Assembly (NCBI RefSeq): GCF_019649055.1
Contig: NW_026570222.1
Location: 1-64,000, forward strand
Source: Paramacrobiotus metropolitanus
Taxonomy: Eukaryota > Tardigrada > Eutardigrada > Parachela > Macrobiotidae
Reading direction: 5' to 3'
Length of the DNA stretch: 64,000 nucleotides
Shown here piece by piece: positions 25,701-37,800 of this stretch (the stretch's first letter is position 1; each line of letters starts with the position of its first letter). The notes under the pieces were generated by a model. The model made no database searches. It was not told where the DNA came from and saw nothing but the letters and a program-made list of their open reading frames with translations. The position numbers were made by a program, and so were the translations under genes.

Positions 25701-27440
25701 AGAAGTGACTATAGTCACGCTTAAGGACAACTACAAGTAAAATCATCCTGCATTCGTTTCCGGTTGGTACCGGTCCGCACTAGGGACAGCAACGGAACAG
25801 GTAAAACTGAAAACCATTTTAGCCGGTCTGGTGAAAACTGAGTAGTGTCGCTTTCGTGCCGGTATCTTTTCATATGTAAGCGTCAAAAAACATATTAAAG
25901 ACAACTTATCAGTTCTGCAGGCTTCGGCGACATCGCGCCATTTACAGTATAAATGCGCCAAGCAGGATGCTGATGTGCCTTAAATCATTCTCCGAATAAA
26001 CTATTTCCACAAACCTTTTCTGTAAACATAAATTAATAAGGGGTGACTATAAGAAATAGGGTCCGAAAATGGATGCCTAGAATATACGGGGGTGGGAAGG
26101 GGTGCCTCACAGCCTATATGGTACCCTTATAAAGCATCAAAGTTGATCAAACGTATTCTTTATCTACTCACCTGGTTATTTTCCGTTATGAAGACGGTGT
26201 CGGTAGCGATAAGAAAGGGCCGCATTTCACGATATTCTGTCATTTGTGGACGCATATTACTAATACGGAAGAGAAATGTGGAAATATCCGGTGATCCACA
26301 CACGAACTCCAACGACGCATCAGGAAACCTAAAACATGATTTTAAAACTTGTGCGGCATCACACTTACGAATGCGAAATCAAACATTTTATTACCATGGT
26401 TCAATTCTTTTGGCAACTGATTTTTTCACTTCGCTTTTTTCTTTAAGGAAGACTTGCACATTTTGCTACAATGCAATATTTTTTATTCACCACCAGAAGT
26501 AGCCGACAGGCACTGTACTTAATCAGATACTGTAGTTGCCTACATCTCGTTCAACTTCGATGAAGACACAGTGGGCAACCGCCGCCGGGAGTCCTTGGCC
26601 CAAAACTGATGACAACACGCTTCCGATCTCCGCTGACATTTCTTCAAATGGATCGTGCAGAAACAGCAGTACATCCGAAGCCTGCAAATATTTCAGGCCG
26701 GCTCAATTTCATTGTGAGAAAACGATTGTTGGGGGTGCCACGAACGCACTTTCGCCAGATCCAGGGTTCCGAACAAATCGCCCAGGTTGGCGACCCGAAA
26801 AACTGAATCCATTTTGAAACGGGGAAACCTGCAAGTTCATCCAACTAGTTTCATGAAAGCATGATGTCCAAACTGCAACATGGCAACGAACTTCAGACGG
26901 ACGCAGTTGACGGATTTTTCAGTCATTTCCACGTCTTCTTCATTTTGAGTGGTTCGCAAAAGATCCAAAAATTTTTCAGGTGAAATTTGTTCGCAGAGAG
27001 GAATTATCAAGATATCCAGAGGAACCGAATCTACTTTCTGCTTCTCCTGGAAACTCTTGAAATCTCGAAGCGCTTTCTTCTGTGCTTTCTGTAAATGCAG
27101 GAAGGGAGTGACAAATCTGCGTTGTGTACCAGGCGTTCCGCACTAAATTAAGTACGAGTATGTGAAGTTGTGAACTAAGAAATCACATTGGAGTCCTAAG
27201 CCTCACTTGATTTTTGCGAACGATTTTGTTAATTGCTTGATCCTTGCGGCGTTTCCCAACACCTGGCTTCACAACACGGCCTGTAAAAAAAGCCAGGTTC
27301 CGGGCAAGGATGTATCAAACGTCTTTTAAAACTTACTCACCCTTTTGTTGATTATGAAGGGTTCCTTTGCTTTTATGTTGGCCATGCTTGTGGTTCTTGT
27401 TTTTCTGCACCCAGATACCGGAACGATGATGGGACGACAT
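22710..27440 (-). CDS. TSR1: Pre-rRNA processing protein TSR1 (pre-40S biogenesis factor)
   Basis: Seventeen exons: 27440-27341, 27280-27207, 27088-26874, 26828-26750, 26681-26544, 26465-26395, 26328-26172, 25141-25007, 24937-24799, 24697-24480, 24287-24220, 24130-24038, 23977-23836, 23709-23458, 23387-23288, 23125-22982, 22909-22710; all phases agree, 774 aa (human about 804). Landmarks: a basic N-terminus (MSSHHRSG, then NKNHKHGQHKSKG); LDILIIPL and LLFLHDPFEE in the G-domain-like part; GILKGG plus HIPGFGNYF; an acidic block after LVPKGTSQYQAAW; YRGLDDYRSTQWD; GFRRFRC; and the hallmark IKEPLGTHGHMKCRFDG, ending YKRVFPKWTY. Known role: a translational-GTPase homologue without GTPase activity that sits on cytoplasmic pre-40S particles and blocks early joining. 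The intron at 26829-26873 is only 45 nt, and one intron of about 1.03 kb follows the seventh exon. Confidence 0.96.
25142..26171. other. Long internal TSR1 intron
   Basis: About 1.03 kb, by far the longest intron of this gene. Its open frames (25743-25961 on minus, parts of 25010-25396 on plus) do not match TSR1 sequence needed at this point, and the flanking exons join in phase 0 without a gap in the family alignment. I recognise no element in it. Confidence 0.6.
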
Positions 27441-29708
27441 GGTCCACGGAAAACTGGTGGTACGCGATCGATAGCTAGATGCTAAAAAGATAACCTGAGT
27501 TTAAACCTAATTTTTGTCGCATTAATATTACTTTGATCTCGTCAGCTCAATCTGGAAAAAATTAGGTTTCAAAATAAAATAATATTCTTCGGTAGAACGA
27601 AGTTAAAATTGTTGAAAGCCTGATTTTGTTCAAAAGTGCGGCGAACATAGCGTGTGTGTTTATACATGGGCGGAGTTTTAGCAGTTTTGTAATGTGGAAG
27701 AGACCGGATTGGCTCCGTGACTCCGTCACTGACCGTTTTGCCATAAAGTAAGTACAGTTACTAGTACGTTTTCGTTCGTACGAGCTAGATCGATCGCTTT
27801 CAGTTTTCGTAGAGGTACGGCGGTACGCAGGTTCAGTTTGTCAGAGCCCACATTTCTTCAGTAAGCAATTCATTAATGTTTGGAGGTCGAAAGTGTTTCC
27901 GAAGCTGTTTACGTAATATTACTGTATTTAATTGAAAGTGATCACTTATTCTAGAGCGGAATTTTTTCCCCAAAAACCGGTGCTGGAGGTTTGAAGACTA
28001 GGAAGAATCGAGTCCCGTTGGATTCTTCGATACGAGACACGAGAGTTCTCAGTTATTCCTAGTGCGACCGAACAGGTACTATTATAAAATTTTAGTCAAG
28101 TAATTGCAGTCCTGCTTACTGTACTGTACTTGGTTATTTCCAGAATATCTTTTGTCCTGTTTATCGTAACTGTATTCTGTTGTTACTCTTAATTTATGTT
28201 ACGCTACAGCAAAATATCTGAGCAGTAAATTTTTAAAAGTTAAGCCTGTAATTTGAAAAATTTTAAGTAATACAGATTCAAGGCTTGATACTTAAGGGAA
28301 GTGGCCCGGTACATGGTACTGAATTCGTGTACGTGCACGGAAACTTTCATTCTCGCGCACTCCCAAACATATCATTCTTTGTTTCGTTTTATGGCATTCT
28401 GTAGCCAGATGATTTGTATACACTGGTGTGAAAACCGTTTGTGCGCGCAACATCCGGGTCGGGAGTTATGGCTGTAAGAAAATTCCCAAAAGTTTAAATT
28501 CTTTCAGGTGCACCAAAAGTCTCATTATGGACCGATCTCCTTCAAATTTTGCATGTAAATGCACATGGCCATGAAGATCGTTTTTACACCGATCCAAATT
28601 TCCACGATTTTTTTCGAATTTTAATTCATTTTAAAATTTGAAAAACATGCTAGAACAGTGGATCGGTGTAAAAACGTTCTTCATGTTATCATTATAAAAT
28701 CTGAAAGTCGGTCCATATTAGCACACCTACTTTAACTTAATAACAGCATAAACGCATAGCCGCACGTTTTCACCTATATATACAAATCATTGACTACGCA
28801 TAAAACAAGAAAAAAAGGTTTGAGTGCGCGAAAATTTCGTGAATGTACAATTTAACCGCAAAAACAATTCCGAATTCGGTAAAGCAGCGGACGGGATTTC
28901 GTCACGTGTGCTGTATCATTAATGATCGTGAAATTGTTATAGCGGTTATGATATCGGGTTATCTCTGCCATAAATGCTAATTAATAAGCCACTATGATAA
29001 GCAGTTTCCTTGGACAATTAACGCCGGGAAAGCCGGAAAATTTTGTATTACAAGAGCAATAATTTTTCTGTGTCACGAGCTTAAAATTGTTTGCTGTTAA
29101 TTACATAACTCCGTTTATGATATATTGCCGACATCTGCTAGTTAAGCTGTGCTGTTTGCCGCATGAAAAGAGTAATCAATACCGTATAAACTCGTAACCG
29201 GTACTTCCTGTAAAAACTGGTGAGGTAACCTCCACGGATACTGTGTCAGCTCCTTTTTATGTATAAGCTGTTTCTGTATAATTAGTCGCATGTACGCGTT
29301 GGCCATGGAAATCGCTATGTCAGGCATTTTCTTTATGTTTGGCAAACTGGTTTGGCAGATGGTTCAGTTATTTTTGCGCAGTAGCCCACGGTGCATGAAG
29401 GAAATGTTTTCTCGGCAGCAGCGCAGCATTACGTAAATCAGTATACTAAAACCTACTTTATGTGTGTTGTGCTTGCAGATCTGAATTTGTGAGTCAGCTT
29501 GTCAGGCAAAACGGCAATTTCTTTCATTGCCAGCCAGTTTCCTAGGAGGTTCGTCACGTGGATGATTTTGTGCTGTGCAGCTGGGTATTAGCGGAGGCTG
29601 TGTGCGTATTAGCTCGAAGAGCGCCAATACGAGGAATATTTAAAGAGCTGGGCGCTTAGCGGAAGCTGGGACAGAGAGGACAGAAAGCAGGAAGAAAAAA
29701 TATCGATC
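27441..29708. other. Divergent promoter region between TSR1 and UBE2R
   Basis: About 2.3 kb with no supported gene. It includes a 222-bp foldback sequence (28507-28728). A 60-codon minus frame at 27744-27562 has no resemblance to anything I know. The 5' UTR of UBE2R probably occupies the final few hundred bases. Confidence 0.55.
28507..28728. repeat. Imperfect foldback element (MITE-like or long hairpin)
   Basis: The left arm 28507-28595 and right arm 28660-28728 are complementary with gaps. The inner ends pair almost perfectly over about 23 bp (GAAGATCGTTTTTACACCGATCC against GGATCGGTGTAAAAACGTTC), and outer segments such as TATGGACCGA and AGGTG also pair. The loop is AT-rich. No coding capacity and no clear target-site duplication were seen. 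It could be a non-autonomous element or a structured transcript. Confidence 0.8.
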
Positions 29709-31940
29709 ATGTCGCACCATTCAGCCAGTACGAGTGCCTCCGGCCGCGCTGTGCGAGCATTGATGCAAGAGTTTCAGAGCATCCAGAAAGAACCCGTGGA
29801 AGGCTTCAAAGTATGAATGATCACTATGGTCATGCTAATTATTTACTTGTATGGTCATATAAAATTTTTCCACTTGTCTTTTTGTTGTTTCGAAATTTTA
29901 TAAGTTGTTTTAGCTGGGAATTCTGTTTAGTTTGATCAAGTTTTAGATTTTTTTAGCCGACTTGTATATATGGGAACGTATCATTTTTACGAATCGAAAG
30001 TACAGTTTACCTTTATCAAAAGTATCGAGTTTTAGTTTTTTGACGTTAGTATCTCAACAGGTGCGATGATTAGGATATACTGCAAAAAGTTTTAATAACT
30101 ATAAATGTTTAAAATTGACACTGAAGCACGGTTTGGAAGTTTGCATTCAAGCTTTTTTTTCGCTACGAGTAGGAACAATTTTTGTAGAACGGCTTGCACG
30201 TACACTGAAGTACAATTGTGCTTTCGGTATGTGCGTTTTGCGATTAGTATGCCGTCTTTTAATATGAGTCCACCGTAGAAAAACCGATCGTTCGTCCGTT
30301 CATTGACCGTTATCAAAAAACAGTGGCCAGGCTGCAGTGTCGATTGGTGATAAACATGCGTTGTAAAAGAGCGTATTGTCCAGCGATGTCTATGTAAATG
30401 TATTGATGTTTAGGTTAAACTACTACGAGAAGATAATTTGTTTGACTGGGAAGTGGCCATTTTTGGACCGCCTGGAACACTTTATGAAGGAGGATACTTC
30501 AAAGCTCATATGAAGTTTCCGCAAGATTATCCTTATTCCCCTCCTTCGATTAGGTTTCTTTCCAAAATATGGTAAGCAGTTCTTGTTATTATGCATCAGA
30601 ATTTCGTTTCTAACGATTCTTCAAAATTTTTTACAGGCACCCAAACGTGTACGAAAACGGTAAGAATGCGCATAACAAAACGTTATTCAATCAGGAAATT
30701 TTGCTTATGCCGTGCGTACTGCCTTTAGTATACTAGTCGTGTAAAATGCACGTCTTTCCATAGTTATAGCAAGTCTTTTTTCCGCGTATTTCGGTATTCC
30801 GCATGTATGAGTCATGCTTTCCTTTTATCAACAATTTTTACCTTTGTTCCATGAACAATTTTGAGTGTATCTGTAATGCATATAGCGTGTTTCCTTCCTT
30901 CGACGATCGATTGCATTGAACGCTTACTTTAATTACTATCTGCGGCAAAAGCCACGATGACGTAGGCAGAGTATTAAAAACATTTGGCACGATGCCGGTA
31001 ATTCATGTGATGGCTAAATTTCTAGTACGACGAACGAGGCGATAATAATACGGCACGTGATGAATATAAGGACTTCTTGAAATATATTCCTGGTTGAATA
31101 GGTTATTAGTGCATGTCGACTGTGCTGTATTGCACAACAAGGAAAACGAAATCTATTAATGTGTTACAGTGCGTGATCCCTGGTACGTTGAATAAGTTCT
31201 CCCGTTATTACGAACACTCATTTGTGAGATTGACCGTGATCTCGCAATTAAATTAATCTTTATTGGTATTCTGAAAGAGGACTGCTTCCTTTCATCTGTT
31301 ATTGCTGAATGTGATTAAATTTGCTGTTAATGCTATCAATCGTGGTTAAAAATAAATGCTCAGCGTCAGCAGAACTTTAACGACTTTCTGTTGCTTAGGT
31401 GATTTGTGCATTAGCATTTTGCATCCGCCCGGTGATGATCCGCACAGTGGCGAGCTGCCTTCGGAGCGCTGGAATCCGACGCAGAATGTTCGGACCATTT
31501 TGATGAGTGTTATTTCCCTGCTGAACGAACCAAATACTAGCAGTCCTGCCAATGTGGATGCCTCAGTGATGTTCCGGCGTTATCGAGATTCCCAAGGTCG
31601 GGACAACGAGTATGAGCAAATAGTCAAGAATCAGGTGATGCAGACGCGAGCCGAAGCGGAGCGCGATGGAGTAAAAGTGCCTACGACGGTGGAAGATTAC
31701 TGTGTGAAGACCGTGTTTGTGGAGCATAAGACTCCTGCGCCCGAAATGCTGATGGATACTTCTGATTTCTACTATAGTGATGATTCCGATCAGGATGAGG
31801 ATAACTATGAGTATCCCGATTCGGATAATGATGATGTGGATATGCAGGGCACTTCCACGCAGACGCACCACAAGAAAGGCTCGGTTAGCCGAACGGAGTC
31901 AGCAGCTGGGAAGAGTTCGGTGGCACCTAATCGTGACTGA
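29709..31940 (+). CDS. UBE2R2: Ubiquitin-conjugating enzyme E2 R (CDC34 class)
   Basis: Four exons: 29709-29810, 30414-30571, 30637-30659, 31399-31940; 274 aa (human UBE2R1/R2 about 236-238). This E2 works with SCF cullin-RING ligases to build K48 chains. Seen: the UBC fold from [14 protein letters not shown] through [29 protein letters not shown], with the catalytic Cys at 98; the CDC34-class acidic insertion after it ([19 protein letters not shown]); the conserved helix [20 protein letters not shown]; and a long acidic C-terminal tail ([16 protein letters not shown] and onward) that in this family speeds cullin docking. The third exon is only 23 nt and carries HPNVYEN. The tail is about 35 residues longer than in humans, ending in a Ser/Lys/His-rich stretch. 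R1 and R2 cannot be told apart here. Confidence 0.96.
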
Positions 31941-34839
31941 GCATTTTCTCCACCACTGGTGCTATGTTTGAATCAGGATGAATCATTGATGTGGCGGAAA
32001 GAGTGTGGGTGTTGTTTGTGGAATCAACACGGAAATTTTATTTTGAGAGTTTTTCGGACCGACTGTGTCAGTCACACGTGTTCTCTTGTCGGAAGTGTAT
32101 GAATAACGCTTTTGATTCTCTTTATTTTGTGTATTAGGCTTTTGTCTGAGCAGAACGTCCAGGTTGGTTAGGGATGTGCGAATTGGAACGGAATCGCCGA
32201 CGTTGACATGTTATTACCGAACCCTGTGTTATAAGTCTTTCTTTTAAGTCTCATTGTAATCGTAGTATACTCTTTTCTTTGCGCCATTGTTTCGCTTTGG
32301 TTTTTATTTGATGTATGTACAGTGCAGTTGTAGGTAGGTAGGCTTGTAGATATGGATGGATTTGATCCATTTTGATTTTGAATTTTCCACAGTGTTCGGA
32401 TGTTTTGAATTTCATCTATAAATGCAGTGGAAGCAAAGTTGTGTTGCTCTAAAACGTAAGTCGCGTTGTCGAATACACACATGTAGGAGTAGTTTCTCTT
32501 TTGCAAAGCTGTAAACGAACATACTACCCTAGGGATATTGTTTGTGATCGTTCAGTTTGAAAGTGGACAGTCTGGAAGTGTGCTAGGTAAAAGTACGAGC
32601 GAGTTTTAAGTTAGTACACTATGGACTACTGCATTAATATCGTAAAATCCGACAGCTACAGCAAATGCAAACCGCCGCTGTACTTAGCTTAATAAAAATT
32701 GTCATGCAGTATTACCAGATGCATGAGAGCTTTGCCTGTACAGTCCAATCGTGAGTCTATCATATAAATTGTAATACCTAATCAAATTATTAACTATTAA
32801 TATTCGCAATCTTCTTCGAAAAAAATTCTGAGCTACAGTCAAATAAAATAACTGTGCGAATCAAAAATAACAGTTTAATTTAGTATATTTTGAATTTAAG
32901 GGGGTCATTGCTGTACTTAAGGTTTTTTCGAATCATATACCTCGTATATTAATAAAATGTTTTAAATGCTAATGCTTTAACGGATATCGATGCAAAAAGC
33001 GGGCTGCGTCGTTTGCCCATAGAAATCTTTTCTGCTGTATAACTGTGACAGCGGGTTTCTTTTTTCTTCTGACAATAAGCGTGCTCACAAAAATAAAATG
33101 TGTACAAAATAAAATGTATATTGTACACCTTCAAGGCGGTCGTTTTCCAGTACGTAATGGTCAATGGTCATTATTGAATTACTTCAAACTGTAAAGCTGT
33201 AAACAACAGAACGGTACAACTTAATTTTAGGCTCCACATACTTTTTTTATCAGTCGCAAGAAAAACTAAATAAAACTTGTTAAAAACTTTACTTTACGCT
33301 TACCATTTAGGCGCTCTTTACAAAATCTGAAGATTTTGTTTTGCGGATTTGCGTCATATAGTCTATAGAAGCATATGCATATATAGAGGGGAAAACCATG
33401 TCAGTCGAACCAATTCAAGGTACGCATATATTTTATAATTTACTATATGCATATATCTATATTTTATAATTAATGTACCTTCGGCTTCAACTTATTGTTA
33501 GTACTGAACGCGTGTACGGTACCGTGCATACTGACTCGCGATACGACTTATTCGTTGCAGATGCAGCTAATAATGCCAACTATGCGTGGCCGACGACGTG
33601 ACAGACACTGAAATCGATATTAAATTTTTACTTTCCTGTGGTTTTATAAGTATGTTAACTGATTTGCGAAATACCAGTACTTAAGGAAGGTAACAACGAG
33701 AAATTGTGGAAGCATCCCCACTTAATATGCATTTCAACTGCCTTGCTAATGGTAACAAAACACTAATAACAGCCTGTTACACTTCATAATACCAACTCCC
33801 ACAATTTCTTTCCCCATAAGAACATTAGTTAACATATCGCTCGCGTTATTATTCGAATATTAAAATTAATGATTCTTACTGTACATTTTTACAGGATGAT
33901 GCTTCGATAGGCATTCCGTTCAGCAAAGCTACAACTTACTGTTACTATACCTTTGCTATTACTATTTTGCCACTACGATACCGTATACCATTCCAAGATG
34001 GTTTCAACAAAGCTTTTATTAAACATAATTTATGCTTTTGCAGTGGTGACCGGGTGCATTCCTACAGATAGTATATATAGCTAAAGCAGGAAATACGATA
34101 GCGGCATGGTGAATGTACAAGTACGGTATACCGTATTGTACAAGTGCACCGTATGTAATTGTATGCGGTAACATCTTCGGATCATTCCTCCTATATCGCA
34201 GTAAAAACCGCCGACCAGTCGCGACAGCTTAAAGTTGTAATCCACTCGCTTTCTAACGCGTTTAAAGTACAAGTGCCGTACATCCGGTTGTGGAAGATCC
34301 TTATTCCTGTACTCTGAACAGTTGCATAGCTGTGATTGTTTCCTGTTTCCCTGTTGACGGTTCCTTGTGCCTCCGCGGTATCGCCTGCCGATTCAAAGTT
34401 GCGACAGTTAAAGGCACATATACATGGATCCTGAGTCTCCAAATGTACTGTACTTCTTTTATGCACAACTATAGCCATGTCACAGAAAGCGCTAGTGCGC
34501 AACGGTTTCGGCCGTATCCGATGACTTCGAGATTTAACCATGTCGCAGTGACCACCGTGCGAATCTTCTCGTTTTTTTATGGAGTTTAGAGGCAGAAACT
34601 AAGTTTTTGATTTTTTCTGTAATTACCTTAGCCAAACAAAAATTGGTCAATGCTGGATCCGAAAACGTCAACAGCCAAGATTCGGCAAGCACGGGATCAC
34701 ATTATGCCCTTGCATAATTGCGAAATCCGCTTTGCCGATGTTTCGTCCTTCAAACTCCTATGGCGCTGAACACCGCATCCCATGATAGCACAGTGTGTCA
34801 CTGCCAAAATTAATCCTGTGATATCATGCAGCTGCTATC
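31941..34839. other. UBE2R 3' UTR and intergenic spacer
   Basis: About 2.9 kb. The first 750 bases are probably UBE2R 3' UTR, ending near an AATAAA at 32691. Beyond this the sequence is AT-rich with small palindromes (for example TACGGTATACCGTA at 34122-34135). Overlapping frames at 34191-34589 on both strands have no domain content, and I do not call a gene. Confidence 0.55.
32691..32696 (+). promoter_or_regulatory. Candidate polyadenylation signal of UBE2R
   Basis: AATAAA about 750 nt after the UBE2R stop codon, in an otherwise non-coding stretch. No earlier perfect AATAAA was noticed between stop and this site. Confidence 0.4.
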
Positions 34840-34899
34840 ATGTTGTGCCGGTTAATCCAGTTTGTGGCTAGACAGCTGATCCCTGATCGTTTCCGGTGT

Positions 34900-37800
34900 A
34901 TGGTCAGCAGGTTGGCATCCATCGCATGGGCAGCCTTTATGGCTTCCTGCTGCTTCATGACTTTGGCGAATTGTGTAAAATCTACCTGGCCCACTTTGCC
35001 GTCGCGACATATTTGTTTGAATTTAGTCAATGACCTTTTGCACAATCCAGTGGATATCACGGAGATACTGCACACAGGCAAACTGTTAATAGCCGAACGA
35101 GACGGAAAAATTCAACTGATCGATGTGCACGACGCCAAGTCATTTGCTCTTTCTCCCGAATTAATTTTGGATATTTCTGATAAAGTTCTTGCAAAGGGAG
35201 ATCATATGGGCGTTCTAGGTAAAGTGTTTGTAAATTTTTACCACAGTTTGTGTACGATCAACAATATTTCTATGGTAATATGGTAATATATGTTTCCTTC
35301 AGGAATTGCGGTTCATCCGAGGTTTAAGCTCAACGGATTTGTTTTCATTATGTACAGGTGAGTAAATATACTGATTAGATTTAACACCATCTGCTACAGA
35401 GAAGCTTTGTGCCGCGGTAAATTGTTTTTGAATAGAACCGGCTTGTTTATTTGCAAATCAACGGTCCACCCTTCGAATCAACTGACGTAACATAAGATAA
35501 CATTTCTTTATAGTAGTGCTATAGAAGTTTGTAAAACAGTCTACTCCTCAAGTGAAAAAGTAGCTTTGTGTGCTTGCTGATTGGCAACTGAGCAATTTGC
35601 CTTGTCGGAATAATCTCTTCAAAATAATCGATTGATACATTTTTTAGTGCGGAAACTGATGATAGGGAATTTCATCATCGGCAGCGGATCAGCCGTTTTG
35701 CATTATTATCCACGAACGGAAGTGAAGTAAGTTGATCAATTTCACTGTGATTTATTGCCGAGATATGATATGCCAGTAAAAGTGCAGGTGCATAAAAAAT
35801 CCATATATAGCTGGTAGAACTGACAATGATAACGTATGACATTCAAAAGTCTGCTACTAATATACGTAGTAATAGTATAGTATTAAATGGGCATCATCGT
35901 ACATATCATCGAAAGTAAGTAACATACTGCATAATGAGCATATCTTTTAATGTTTTTGTATGTTGATTTTATGGTAACATATCTAGCTAGAGTTGCAAAA
36001 AATGTCAGTGCCTCAAAACCGGTGTAGCATGCGTATCAGTTACTGAAATTAACTGTTATACTTTTGTTTATAAACTTTTTGAGAAAACTCGTTCGATTTT
36101 TGATTGTGGAGTTTTTCAGTTTTTAATAACAAAATGAGTACTTAATAAGGAGCTAGATCCAAAAGGTTTTGAAATTTTTGACAACCCAGGACTGGATCGC
36201 TCTCCCTTGCTCTTCTAAATGACGTGCTGCACATACGTCATAATGTGATAATCTGATTTACAGTAATTTTTTGTGTAGTTACGCCTGACGTATAAATTTT
36301 CGCCAATTTCTGTGGCTACAATAATGATGCCCTCCCATAAAATTGTTATTTTTATTACAACAGCGTTGCATTGTTGCATGTAGTGCATAGTCGAGTTTTT
36401 CCAGACTTTTTAACGGTGCTAGCAAATGGCAAGCGATCCACAGAGGGCATAACGTACAGCACAAAAGTCTACAAAGAATAGGAACAGAAAGCTGACCCAG
36501 TTCTAACGTTGCTAATGAATCGGACAAACAGGCAAATTCTAGCAAGATATGGAATTTCGCTCTCCTTGCACTCTATTTGTTCGGATCAATTATGCTGTTA
36601 TGTCGTTGAGTCCAGTCGATGCAGTGAATGTAGTTCTCGACAAGTCCACACCAAAATGCAGCTAATAAAACCTCTGTATTGCACTTGTTTTAAATTATGG
36701 TTAAAGCCGTCGTTTTCGATGGTCAGGGCAGCCAACGTGAATGCCAATGCAGTTTGATAGGGATGCAGCGGATACATTATCGGCAATTGCTCTCAGTAAA
36801 ACGTTTCCGGCTGGTCATGTCCCTTTTCTGTCGTTTGCGTACGACCGGGGATCAGATTTCGGTGTGTGTTGGCTGTCATATTTTCACAAAGCCAAACAGA
36901 CTGGGTCAGAATGCAAAGTGCAGCACGTACGTGCGGTGAGATTTGTGATTTAATGATTTATTTTTGAAAAACAAACGCAAAACAAACCGGAAAAATAGAA
37001 AAGAAAACATTTTTCAAAGGCACAAAAAAAACTGAACGAACACTGGTTTAAGTAAAAGAACATATACCACACAAAACCGCTGAAGATACGACAATGTATA
37101 TTAGGAGTTTTTATCGATATTAGGAATTTTTTGGCGAGCTATATCAAATTTTAATAGGCGATATAATATGGTAGTGTTATTTGTGCTAAATTTTGATTGA
37201 GCTAATATAGGTCAATTAAAATAATTTAAATCCGGATCCAAAAGGCGCGCCTGTTTAGCCCGGAAGAAAATACGTGCAGCTTCCTTGATTTAGTACTGAT
37301 TATCTTTTACGGAGGAGGAAAATCTGTTATTTCCTTTTGGTAACAATTTTGCCGTAAGGCATTTTTCCGCCTTGATTATTCACCTAACTCGGTATTAAAA
37401 TGCAAACTTTGTTAAGGGTCAACATCAGTCCACTGGGAAGAAAAATCAATTCGAATTTCCAGTACTGTAAACTATCTGCAGTTGTACACAAGAAAATGAA
37501 AAATAGCGGTTCCTGACAACCGAAAAGTTTTTAAACCATTTAGAATTGCTGAGACATTTTAATCCGGAAAATGTATGATTAATCGACAGATTATCACAAT
37601 ATGTATCCCACATTACGATATTGTAGACCGAGATTAGTGTTTTGAAAGAAAGCCAAACCAGTGCGGCAATCGATGAAATTATATACGTGTAACACACAGT
37701 ACATCGGTATTCGATGCCTGACTCTCAATATGCACTGCTTTACTTATACTATATAAGCAGAAGTACACGAGGCTGTTCACAAACTGAAAGAAACGTTTCT

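Noticed and set aside
31563-31871. 102-codon minus-strand frame rich in Ile
   Set aside because: Antisense of the UBE2R acidic tail (GAT/GAC codons read as ATC/GTC). The sense strand has firm family support.
34191-34589. Overlapping open frames on both strands (116 and 99 codons)
   Set aside because: Neither frame has recognisable motifs or splice partners, and overlapping open frames on both strands usually mean stop-poor non-coding sequence.
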